A stretch of 64,000 bases of DNA. Source: Bolinopsis microptera (Eukaryota > Ctenophora > Tentaculata > Lobata > Bolinopsidae). A model generated the notes under the pieces. The model saw only the letters and a list, made by a program, of their open reading frames with translations, was not told where the DNA came from and did not search any database. Location of the stretch: contig NC_087082.1 of assembly GCF_026151205.1 (NCBI RefSeq), forward strand, positions 1,126,001-1,190,000, written 5' to 3'. This document shows positions 24,608-35,835 of the stretch, one piece after another. Every line of letters begins with the position of its first letter. Position 1 is the first letter of the stretch. The position numbers were made by a program, and so were the translations under genes.

Positions 24608-25668
24608 CAAAATAATTATAGTTCAGCACTAACTGAGAAACTGCAACTCTATTGACGGAACAAGGAGTCAACTCTCAATTGTGATTATCCAGCTTAAATT
24701 CTCTTTAGTGTTCGGTGTTAATTAGTGTATACTTAATCTAATTATGATGTAATATTCATTAAGTGCCTTACAGGTTACTTAATTAGAATTAATTCTATTC
24801 ACTGATAAGCATTGAGCTAATTGATAGGTATTGTGATGTCCTTGTAAATTATCATTTCCTGGTGATAGTGTCCAATAGCAATCATCAACGACAATGTTGT
24901 CAGCTATCTGAGATGATCTTGTCATTAAGATTAAAATAATAAACTCCGATATCAATGGTTCAATGCTAATTTATTTATTTATAATAATACTGATGATCAA
25001 ACCAACAACGCAGTTGTTGTTCATAAAATGTTGAATATGCTCAATGCTGTCAGGGCTGAACATTTTTAATAAAAAACCTCTTTTATTCTTATTAGTTTAG
25101 GAGGCCTATCGTGCTCAGAAGCAGCATTTAAGAGGCAACATTTAAGAGGAAACATTTAAGAGGCAACATTTAAGAGGCGAATGCTTTTTAAAATAAATGA
25201 TCAAAAAAATAAAACCGTTCGAAAATATTGCCCCAGCAATCCCTCAACAGATTGAAATTTAGTCACTTCAGTCACATTTTAAGTTATACACAATACTGAA
25301 TACACATGCAATGTTAGCTTATACACATTAGAGACAATGTGTTGGAATGTTAAACTGTAAAGTTATAATATTGAATACTATGCCCCCCCCCCCCCAATAC
25401 TATGCCTCAATGATGCTCATTACCAGCTCAACTAGCTCCAGTCATCCTGACCATCTAATTACTGTTGTTTTGTTGTTTCACGTAAGTATAACAACAACAA
25501 AAAACAAAAATAATTTGCAGCACACAAAACAGCATTGGGAAGGTGCGGAATCGCACTATTTACAAAGCATTACCGCACCTTCACTACATGTTGCCGCTGA
25601 TCATAGTTAACTGGTTAACAGTATTTTTCGCAGGGAGGAAAAAACGAGAGTCAGTATGTGAGGGAGAA
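24608..25668. other. Intergenic region between divergent GLB1 and RIM-like genes
   Basis: An AT-rich spacer of about 1.06 kb that must hold the 5' regions of both divergent genes. It contains four short AACATTTAAGAGGC-type repeats near 25125-25180 and a 12-nt C run near 25383. No TATA box or conserved promoter element stands out. Confidence 0.5.
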
Positions 25669-27304
25669 ATGAGCTCCGGGAGTTCTGACATTGAAAAAGC
25701 CGAGGATCAGGTAAATTTGTTCGTATATTTAATGAGCGGGGAGGGTGGGGAGGCGGTCAAACCAAGTCAAATTAATTCTGTTATTACGTTTTCATTTTTA
25801 AAAAGCAGTGTTATGACTTTTTCTGTTGTTGTTTTCCTGGGTTAAGTTAAGGACATATTGAGACTTTTTCGTGCAACTAGTTATCTGTTATCGTTGTTGA
25901 AATACTTATGGATCTACAGGTGAAGATGACGAAGTCTAAAGAGCGTCAAGGAGCCCGATCTCTTACCTCCCTGTTTTCCAGTAAAACATTTTCTATAGAT
26001 GACAACGTGACCGTCGACATTCCAGCCATCAACGAACGAAGGAGCACCAAGAGGTAAGTTGAAACACAAGGAATTATTTTGGAAAGGTGAGTTGGAGCAC
26101 AGGGAAGTATTTTGCACAGGATTTAGATTTATAGTTGTTGAGGCTGATGTAAATTAGGGATCGCATGCAATAGATTGTAAGCTTGAATTTCTGCAGTTCG
26201 GTCGATATCGTGTATCAAGACAGACGTAGCACAAAAAGGTAAGCCGTGACAAAAAACTGAAGCAAATATTTAACCCGTATCTACTTTCAATCAAACAGCT
26301 ACCGAAACTGTATGGAACTTCAAATCGTTCGCTTAAATTCTCTGTGAATATTGTGTAAACATAATTCCATTCTTTACCCTGATCTTTCTGCAGTTCAATA
26401 GAGAGCGACTGTGTTAGGATGACGACGAGACCCCCTCCTGAAGGCCATGACAAGGGGACTGTTCTAGATGTGATCGGGATAGGGCCCGGACAAAACCCTG
26501 GTCTCTGGAGACCTCCAGGTTAGCCACCGTATGAGATTGAGTAGGAAATTCAGATTTGGTGATCACAGAAACAATGGAGCATCGTCCTTTCTCTATATTT
26601 ATTTATTTTACTGTTTTATGTTGCGGTTAATTTGGCAATACACTTTATTGTATATATGTTGGATTGAACTCCTAGAGTATGTGGATAATAGTTTAAATAT
26701 TTTATTGAAAGAGGTCAGTATGCCGAGCCTGACGCAAAATCTCACACACAGGATTTTCAGAGCAGCAGGTGACGGGAGACGTGCAGGTTTCCATGGAGGT
26801 GTGCGATGGGAAACTCAAACTTACTGTCATTAGAGCCAAGAACCTCAGGTGGCGTTCTTCTGATAAACCCGTCGGTAAGTGGTCCAATGTTCTGTCAACT
26901 TATATCAATGATTCGTTCGCTATTAAACCAATATTCGTTTTTAGAGGCAGCAGAAAGTTATGACTTTGCTTTTTTATCCCGAAAAAGTCAGGTAACATCA
27001 CTAACTCTCAGATACCTACGTGAAGTCATATCTTCTAGACTCAAACTCAACCAGAAAACAACAAAAGAAACGCTCGAAAGTAGCTAAAAACTCCCTCTGT
27101 CCCACCTATAACGAAGAGTTCTCATTCGAAGCAATTTATCACGACAAAGTGCTAGCCATGGCCGTTATGGCACGTGAAAGATTTGCCAGGAAACAGCCCC
27201 TGGGAGAGGCTCAAATCAACCTGGCGAGTTTGGACTTGACCGTGAGACTGACTGCCTGGTATAGACTGTTCTCTTCTCATCCTCAAATACCGGGCAACAC
27301 CTGA
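25669..27304 (+). CDS. RIMS: RIM-type C2B domain protein (short, gamma-RIM-like), 6 exons
   Basis: Exons at 25669-25710, 25920-26053, 26197-26238, 26394-26518, 26752-26874 and 27012-27304 join in phase to give 252 aa and a TGA. Residues ~117-245 form a C2 domain: GDVQVSMEVCDGKLKLTVI, AKNLRWR, DTYVKSYLLDS, KKRSKVAKNSLCPTYNEEF, PLGEAQINLASLDL and AWYRLF. The opening GDVQ and closing WYRLF match the C2B domain of RIM active-zone scaffold proteins, which usually lacks calcium ligands. The first ~115 residues are polar and low in complexity. RRSTKR|S recurs at the ends of exons 2 and 3, suggesting a small exon duplication. The layout (short N-terminus plus one C2B) resembles gamma-RIMs. A larger RIM with upstream exons is possible, but the ATG lies about 36 nt after a strong acceptor and no further exons were seen. 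Confidence 0.82.
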
Positions 27305-29277
27305 CAGTGTCATGTGATCCATCCCCTGATTATGCACAGAGTTTAGCTTATCAGTCTGACATCAAAGGTGACATTTAAGATTGCTAACCCAGAATGTTTG
27401 GAGCGGAATTTTGTAGAAATTGTACCCTTGGGGTATCGACTTACCGAGTGATTATTCTCAAACATTGTACATCGATACGTTTCTCGATTGGTTACCCCTT
27501 TATAATCAGATTCTTAGTTTTTGCAGAAGGATTTTGTCATTGCCAGACCCCAAAGTGCGGCGCGCAGATGCCATAATATAACCTCAAAAAATTACTATTA
27601 ATTGTACTTTGGTTTTTGAAGGGTTTGATCATGCATTTAGCAAATAATATTTTACTGTTCTTTAATATACTCTAACTCAATGTTTTACCTGTTGAGTGTT
27701 GCTGAAGCTTGACCCTACAAGATATTGAATTTTGACTCAATTTTTTTCGAGTTTGATATATGCAATCGACCCCGTTATTAAATTTGTGGTCTATCCATGA
27801 CGTAGACTGGGGCTGATTCAGATAATATACCGAACGTCATGGTAACCGAATATATTTTGAGCATTTTACCATCTTGTTAATTAACAATCTCTGTTTATAT
27901 AAGAATTGTAAATTTATTTGTACTATTGCTTTGAATATTTTTGTCAACTTAAAGTTTGACTTCTTGTGAGTTGTGAACAGTCTTGAATCTAGTTGGGGGA
28001 GAGGGTAAATGCTTATCCTAATATAAAATGCAAACGAAAGAGGGATTTACATGAGAAATCAATTTAGTTGGAAATACTAAAATCTATATAATAGTTTGAA
28101 TAGTTGTTCATTGATTAAACATAAGTATTCTTTACATCTCACAATAAAATGTGATCTACCCCGTAGCAGACTGTGGACAGACCCGTCTTTAATGCCACTG
28201 TAACCTGTCTAAATTGTTTTATTGCACATTGTCATATTCATTTTCTAGTCTTTTTCACTTGCCCTTTGTTTGGAGCTGCTCTGACATGGTTATTAACTAG
28301 CGCCTAGCAACGTGTAGCAACACTTGTGCCTGCTGCTATCCATATGGGCGAGATATAAGCACATTATTTCATTTCATATGTCATAAACTGGGAGCTTATA
28401 ATTTCCCCATTACCCTATGACTGAATATGCAACTCCTTTGTAATTACCAATACTAGCAGACACAGTACCGGAGCAGTAACTTCAGTTAGCATCCAAACTC
28501 TGAGCTGACCAGTGTACCAGCCGTGACTGAGCTGTAGAGTAAGAAGACGGTCTAATATGCATTTAACATGATGTTAAATGCACTACAAAACTGCTTTGTT
28601 GGATATTAACAGTCATGAAAAAGCGTATAAAGAACATAAGTAGTGAGCTGACCACCACATGGTTCAGGAGTTAATATTGAAGTTTAAATACCTTCCGTCT
28701 GTTTCAACTTCAAGGGGATAACTAATTTTCCCATCCACCGCCTCATAATGCCTGGAATTTGAATAAAATGTACAGATGGCACAGGTTGCCAGATCTATAC
28801 ATTTTTCTACTGCACTTATTTAGTTCTGGATTCGTTATTTTTGATTCTAAATGGGAATTTATCGCGACATTTGTTTTTCAAAGTGCCCTCTGAAAGAAAT
28901 CGGCTATTTGCTCTTATATAAATTTGCTTCGCATTTGATTTAAGGATCTATAGAAAAACAGTACATAAAGAATATTGGTCATGTTCTGCAATACATGTTC
29001 TGCAAGTGCAATACATGTTCTGCAATACAAGGCGTTGACGGATGTTACTCGTCTAAATTTCTTCGAAGTAGCGCGCGCCGCTTTCTTCTCGACGGCAAGT
29101 GCTACGAAGTAGCGCGCGCCGGGCCAGATCATTAACAATCACAATGGTCAATACAAGGCGTAAACTACCAAGCGTGCTAAATCACTCTACAGACGATCTT
29201 TGAGATTGTTCTAAAATAGCCCCCGACAGTTAAAACCAACTTCAATCGATGTATTTTCGGACGCTGATTCCGAATCA
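27305..29277. other. Intergenic, no gene seen
   Basis: AT-rich sequence without a supported open frame. It contains a short tandem repeat of TGCAATACATGTTC near 28986-29028 and two copies of GAAGTAGCGCGCGCCG near 29065 and 29105. The 3' UTR of the RIM-like gene must lie at its left edge. Confidence 0.5.
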
Positions 29278-29303
29278 CCCCCCCCCCCCCCCCCCCCCCC
29301 CCC
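29278..29303. repeat. Poly-C homopolymer (26 nt)
   Basis: An uninterrupted C tract. It is one of several long G/C homopolymers in the window (also 2033, 13646, 14256, 41062 and 41190). Confidence 0.9.
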
Positions 29304-29439
29304 ATGACATAGGGTTAAAATGCTCTCCTGACGAGATATTGGCGAAAAACTGTCTTGATCACGTGATATGACCGTATAAGGAAGTTAGTCTAATTTCTCG
29401 TTAGGCTTAGGGTTACAGCATATGCTTTTGTTAAGGATT

Positions 29440-29485
29440 GGGTTAGGGTTAGGGTTGGGATCAGACTAAAGGGTTAGGGTTTCGA
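29440..29485. repeat. Short TTAGGG-like interstitial telomeric sequence
   Basis: GGGTTAGGGTTAGGGTTGGG, followed 20 bp later by GGGTTAGGGTTT, resembles the animal telomere repeat (TTAGGG)n. With only about three imperfect units it is an interstitial remnant or chance, not a chromosome end. Confidence 0.4.
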
Positions 29486-30189
29486 ATAGTTGTTCAGGGC
29501 CAGCTAGAGAACGGGTTGAAAAAGTCACGTGACAGTCGAGTGTAGAGTGATTAATCATCATCCGTAAACTACAATTACTTTGTTACTGGATGGCGCTCAT
29601 ATCATGTGTTAATTATAATGAACACTTTATAAGCCTGGGACCTCAGGTACTGGTAAGTATATACTTTGGCCACCAAAATACTACAGAAACACGGTTCTCT
29701 ATATGTGTCCCATTTAAACCTTGGCCTTCATATCGCATTTTACCTGGGGACCTCAGGCTATCATGTTCATAAACGAATAGAGATTAGGCGAAATGACAGG
29801 CTGAGCGCCGCCCAGTAAATCGCATTCTGACCTCTCACAACCCCATTATTTCCCTACTATTCCTGCTCTGACAGAACCGTGAAAATGCTACTGTCACATC
29901 TCAATATTACCAGCAACGTCCTACAGCACTATATAGTCGTGAGTTAACAAGCGTACTTGTTAACTTGTTAATACTGCAGTACTACCAGCAGTTACTTGAG
30001 CTTTCGTCCACGTTAAGCTTCACAGTAACCTGTGTTACACCACAAACTATTAGTTAGCTTGTTAAACAAGCGTGACAGAAGAGCCAGACTCCGGCCACAG
30101 CACGCAACAGTTAACAGCTCAACACCCTGTATAAACTCGCTCAGATAAGTAGCTAAAACGCTCAGTAATTAGAAGTGGAAGTTCTCATT

Positions 30190-32735
30190 AAGTCGTTTGG
30201 GGAGATAGTGTCCTCTGAAGTGTTGTGATGATGCCCTTTGATAGTGATAGTGCCCTCTGAAGTGTTGTGATGATGCCCTTTGATAGTGATAGTGTCCTCT
30301 GAAGTGTTGTGATGATGCCCTCTGATAGTGCCCTCTATCTGATAGTGCCCTCTGAAGTGTTGTGATGATGCCCTCTGATAGTGCCCTCTGAAGTGTTGTG
30401 ATGATGCCCTCTGATAGTGCCCTCTGATAGTGCCCTCTGAAGTGTTGTGATGATGCCCTCTGATAGTGCCCTCTGAAGTGTTGTGATGATGCCCTCTGAT
30501 AGTGCCCTCTGATAGTGCCCTCTGAAGTGTTGTGATGATGCCCTCTGATAGTGTCCGCTGAAGTGTTGTGATGATGAGCAGATGTTACGTTGCCTTGTTT
30601 GGGAAGATACTGCCCTCTGATAGTACCCTCTGATAGTGCCCTCTGAAGTGTTGTGATGATGCCCTCTGATAGTGACAGTGTCCTCTGAAGTGTTGTGATG
30701 ATGAGCAGATATGTTACGTTGCCTTGTTTGGGAAGATACTGCCCTCTGATAGTAGCAGTGTCCTCTGAAGTGTTGTGATGATGAGCAGATGTTACGTTGC
30801 CTTGTTTGGGAAGATACTGCCCTCTGATAGTGCCCTCTGATAGTGCCCTCTGAAGTGTTGTGATGATGCCCTCTGATAGTGACAGTGTCCTCTGAAGTGT
30901 TGTGATGATGAGCAGATATGTTACGTTGCCTTGTTTGGGGAGATAGTGCCCTCTGAAGTGTTGTGATAGTGCCCTCTGATAGTGTCCTCTGAAGTGTTGT
31001 GATGATGAGCAGATGTTACGTTGCCTTGTTTGGGAAGATACTGCCCTCTGATAGTGCCCTCTGATAGTGCCCTCTGAAGTGTTGTGATGATGAGCAGATG
31101 TTACGTTGCCTTGTTTGGGAAGATACTGCCCTCTGATAGTGCCCTCTGATAGTGCCCTCTGAAGTGTTGTGATAGTGCCCTCTGATAGTGTCCTCTGAAG
31201 TGTTGTGATGATGAGCAGATATGTTACGTTGCCTTGTTTGGGGAGATAGTGCCCTCTGAAGTGTTGTGATAGTGCCCTCTGATAGTGTCCTCTGAAGTGT
31301 TGTGATGATGAGCAGATGTTACGTTGCCTTGTTTGGGAAGATACTGCCCTCTGATAGTGCCCTCTGATAGTGTCCTCTGAAGTGTTGTGATGATGAGCAG
31401 ATGTTACGTTGCCTTGTTTGGGAAGATACTGCCCTCTGATAGTGCCCTCTGATAGTGCCCTCTGAAGTGTTGTGATGATGAGCAGATGTTACGTTGCCTT
31501 GTTTGGGAAGATACTGCCCTCTGATAGTGCCCTCTGATAGTGCCCTCTGAAGTGTTGTGATGATGAGCAGATGTTACGTTGCCTTGTTTGGGAAGATACT
31601 GCCCTCTGATAGTGCCCTCTGATAGTGCCCTCTGAAGTGTTGTGATGATGCCCTCTGATAGTGCCCTCTGATAGTGCCCTCTGAAGTGTTGTGATGATGC
31701 CCTCTGATAGTGCCCTCTGAAGTGTTGTGATGATGCCCTCTGATAGTGCCCTCTGATAGTGCCCTCTGAAGTGTTGTGATGATGCCCTCTGATAGTGTCC
31801 TCTGAAGTGTTGTGATGATGAGCAGATGTTACGTTGCCTTGTTTGGGAAGATACTGCCCTCTGATAGTGATAGTGCCCTCTGAAGTGTTGTGATGATGCC
31901 CTCTGATAGTGACAGTGTCCTCTGAAGTGTTGTGATGATGCCCTCTGATAGTGCCCTCTGAAGTGTTGTGATGATGCCCTCTGATAGTGCCCTCTGATAG
32001 TGCCCTCTGAAGTGTTGTGATGATGCCCTCTGATAGTGTCCTCTGAAGTGTTGTGATGATGAGCAGATATGTTACGTTGCCTTGTTTGGGGAGATAGTGC
32101 CCTCTGAAGTGTTGTGATGATGCCCTCTGATAGTGTCCTCTGAAGTGTTGTGATGATGAGCAGATGTTACGTTGCCTTGTTTGGGAAGATACTGCCCTCT
32201 GATAGTGCCCTCTGATAGTGTCCTCTGAAGTGTTGTGATGATGCCCTCTGATAGTGCCCTCTGACAGTGTCCTCTGAAGTGTTGTGATGATGAGCAGATG
32301 TTACGTTGCCTTGTTTGGGAAGATACTGCCCTCTGATAGTGCCCTCTGATAGTGCCCTCTGAAGTGTTGTGATGATGAGCAGATGTTACGTTGCCTTGTT
32401 TGGGAAGATACTGCCCTCTGATAGTGCCCTCTGATAGTGCCCTCTGAAGTGTTGTGATGATGAGCAGATGTTACGTTGCCTTGTTTGGGAAGATACTGCC
32501 CTCTGATAGTGCCCTCTGATAGTGCCCTCTGAAGTGTTGTGATGATGCCCTCTGATAGTGACAGTGTCCTCTGAAGTGTTGTGATGATGAGCAGATATGT
32601 TACGTTGCCTTGTTTGGGAAGATACTGCCCTCTGATAGTGCCCTCTGATAGTGTCCTCTGAAGTGTTGTGATGATGCCCTCTGATACTGTCCTCTGAAGT
32701 GTTGTGATGATGAGCAGATATGTTACGTTGCTGGC
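30190..32735. repeat. 2.5-kb composite minisatellite with two unit types
   Basis: Two modules alternate irregularly. Module A is CCTCTGAAGTGTTGTGATGA followed by TGCCCTCTGATAGTG variants. Module B is GAGCAGATGTTACGTTGCCT then TGTTTGGGAAGATACTG; it recurs more than a dozen times, with an AT insertion (GCAGATATG) in a subset. This higher-order structure indicates repeated unequal exchange. The minus-strand 159-codon frame near 32.3-32.8 kb is a by-product. The flanks to 33.9 kb show no gene. Confidence 0.95.
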
Positions 32736-33970
32736 CCTGTTTCTATGTTGTGTCACTAAAAATGGGCTATTGTTTCGCAAGCACCTACTAGTACTATAAT
32801 TGTACTATTGTCCAGTTTCTCATGACCATCCTACTAGTACTAGCCTTATTAAATGAGGTATTTTGTTGCAAATACGTTGACATGAATCCTATTATTTCCG
32901 TCGTAAAAATGGCAACATTGAACATAATGATAAAGGTTTCAATGCATAGCTTGGCACGTGCGGCCTTCAGTTATTTTCATTGAACTGTTCATTTAACTGT
33001 TTTGGTCTTTAATTTGGCAAAGTTAACGTTTTACATACAGTACGTGTGTTTTGCTTTGCAATTGCATGCGCATTCCAATACAATATACGATATTTGGCTG
33101 ATGCGTGCTGCACGCGTTGCTACACAACGCTAATAGCACCTCACTGCTTGTGGTTTGTGTGGTAGTGTTAAGAATAGCATCTGTTACCACACCGCCTTTA
33201 TTAATGGTTATTAAACTCCCATTATTGGCTGATATCCGGTCACAAACATAAACTTCACGAATTATAAACCTCCGGAACTCTTTCAAAGATCAGGTTACCT
33301 TCCTGGAACCCTCAAAACCTCTATCTACAGACCACTCCATTATACGCTATAGTATATAGTATAGCAAGCAATTAAATCGTTAGCTGGCCGCCAATTCATC
33401 AGGTATAAGAGTCAATGATGATAATTGGATTTGCGGCGGTATATGTCTGCTGAAAGTTTGTTTCTTCATTCTAAATGATTTCCGTGTTCTCCCCTGTAAC
33501 AAGTCATTCTAGATTTACTGTAATCTTACGGCTACGCCAGTTAACACAAACAATTATTATAGTGCAGATAACTAATTTGCTTCATACTTGGTAGTAACCT
33601 ATATCTAGTTGCAACTTCCACGTGCATTAAATTAATTGTGTCCGCTCGGAGCTGGAACTGGAATTAACGGCAGTAGGAGTGACATTGATATATTGTAACT
33701 TAGGCTTTCTGCTTACCGCAGGAGAGATATTGTAACTTTACTTTATTAAACTTTTGTTTTGTAACTGTATAGATATTAGATACAATAGATCTATTGTTTG
33801 ACTTTTTTGTTTGTTTCTTCAAGCTCTTGTTGAATTTATACATATGTTTTAACTTATAAAAAGAAGAATAGACAAAAGAAAAAACTTAGCCCTTATGTCT
33901 ATGATCTATCACAGCAAAGCCTACACGAGCAATTAAATAGCATCACGAAAACTGTTAGTGTTACGTAGTT

Positions 33971-34102
33971 TTAATAGGCGACGTAAGCAGAAGATCCATT
34001 GTCTAAAAGCTGGCGGCTTTGTCTTTTTAAAATCTTCAGCTTTTCTTCCCTCCCCTGCAGAGCCACATTCAACAGCTCCTGAGCGCCCACTCTGAATAAC
34101 AT
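33971..34102 (-). CDS. Possible terminal exon or small protein (43 codons)
   Basis: The minus frame from ATG 34102 to TAA reads GAQELLNVALQGREEKLKIL then KRQSRQLLDNGSSAYVAY, a soluble helical composition unlike random translation here. A good acceptor (GTTATTCAG|AGTGGG) falls at 34091, so it could be the last exon of a gene whose other exons I could not find in 34.1-35.8 kb. The family is not recognised. Confidence 0.35.
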   Translation of the reverse strand: MLFRVGAQELLNVALQGREEKLKILKRQSRQLLDNGSSAYVAY

Positions 34103-34483
34103 TGTAACAGTGTGTGAAGTAACTCAGCCCCTCCTTTATATGATCTTATTGTTTATATCACTTGTGTTGAATTGGTCCATACTTGCATTTGCATTGCGTT
34201 GCAGATGCATTCATATTAACAATAGCGATCAGTCTCTCATTAGAAGAACAAATGAACAGTCAATACAACAGTCATCGTTTGAAATAAGTTGCCACAAATA
34301 CAAATTAACAACGACTAAATCTCACAATACCACCAGCAAGAGATTCTCGCGGTGGTACTAGCAGGGTTTCACGTGGAGCTCACTTTAATACTTACACACC
34401 TTTCCTCGCGGTATTGTGTATTGTATTACTATTACCATTCTACTTTTGTATTATCAGCATTGTACCAAGGAGTGTACGTGGTG

Positions 34484-34520
34484 TGACGTCATGCCACGTG
34501 GTGTGACGTCATGCCACGTG
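34484..34520. promoter_or_regulatory. Tandem CRE plus E-box pair
   Basis: A 20-bp unit carrying TGACGTCA (perfect cAMP-response palindrome) and CACGTG (E-box) occurs twice: CREs at 34484 and 34504, E-boxes at 34495 and 34515. It lies about 1.3 kb upstream of the LDLa gene (+) and about 0.4 kb from the candidate exon on the other strand, so it could be an enhancer or promoter for either. The rest of 34.1-35.8 kb holds only a GCTA microsatellite near 34947. Confidence 0.45.
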
Positions 34521-35835
34521 GAGTGCTGGGTTAGTTCAAGTATCAGATCTTGTGCCCTTTCATTCGATCTTGTGCCTATTCATTTGTAATAAAACATTGT
34601 CGATGGTCTTGCTGTTACGATTGCAATTATACGTGTTTTAGTTTCCTATCAGTATCATTGTTACTAATGGCAATGCTACTTATTGCTTAAGCCTTAATGT
34701 ACATTTATTGACTGTACGAGTGTTATACGATAAAGCTAATTTCCATTGCTTTTTACAGATTTCAATTAATGCTTAATGTTGTTGAAAGTTTATTATCCAA
34801 GGAAGTTTTCACTGCTGACACCCAACTAGCGATTGGTCCTGTTTACTATATCTCTCAACGCTTATATCTATATATCTCTCAGCACTGCACACAAAGGCTG
34901 TCTTCACAAAGGCTGTCTTTCCGAGCCAAGGACCTTTTCTACTGCTAGCTAGCTAGCTAGCTAGCATCACGCGTGTACTTGTCAACTAATTCAATGTCGA
35001 TTAGGCAGCATCAATATATCATCTAGTTTTTCTTCACGACTTTTACTTATCGTTTATATCCTTCACGAAAGAGCAATCCAGCCACAAAGTTTGACAATTT
35101 TGTTGTTGTTAAAATTCGTGCTCTTCTTGTATAGTAGTCTTGTATAATGTTTGTGGTAATGCTATTCATCTCACACAAAATTATATTGAACTCGCACAAC
35201 AAGGGCCAAAAAACTGTCGTCAAATAAATACCATCACATATGCGGATTATATGTGCCACATAAAGGCATGGGATGACTTTGTGGGTGTTGAAGCTACTAG
35301 TACTAGACTAAACGGGCTAACTTTTATGTGCTCTTTTATTTTAAACACTTTGTCGTGAATATAGTCGCTGTAAAATATACTCGGTCTTGGCTTATCATCT
35401 TGTTTTGGTTTAACTGTACAGCTCAGTTCAAATCTAATTATCACGTTTATGCATATGTTAGGTTTGAATATGCTTGCTTGATATCACTGACACTATAGGT
35501 TCAGTACAATTCGAGCTTTTCGCTTTCTCTGAAATTTATCAGCTTCAGTTTTTGATGTGAGCCTGGATTTCTACCGCAGGCATCGACTTATGTTTATTGT
35601 TTAATTAGGAACACTGTCACAATTATCTTCAACCAATTTCAGTTGATTGATGAGTGATGTAAATGACAAGAAATGACAAGTGGACAGGCCCCACAATCAG
35701 ATGAATTGTATTAATGACTGCTCAGTACTCGATCAGCTATACGTCAGTACCTAAACAGAACCCTGGGCCATATCTAGCTAGCTTATCAACTTGAGTAGAT
35801 TGGAATAGCTTTGATAAGATCCTTTAAACCACGTG

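Noticed and set aside
29440-29485. Telomere end or chromosome fusion point
   Set aside because: Only about three imperfect TTAGGG units and no head-to-head arrangement.
32301-32780. 159-codon minus ORF
   Set aside because: Formed by the composite minisatellite; the peptide is only repeated ITTLQR/SEGTI units.
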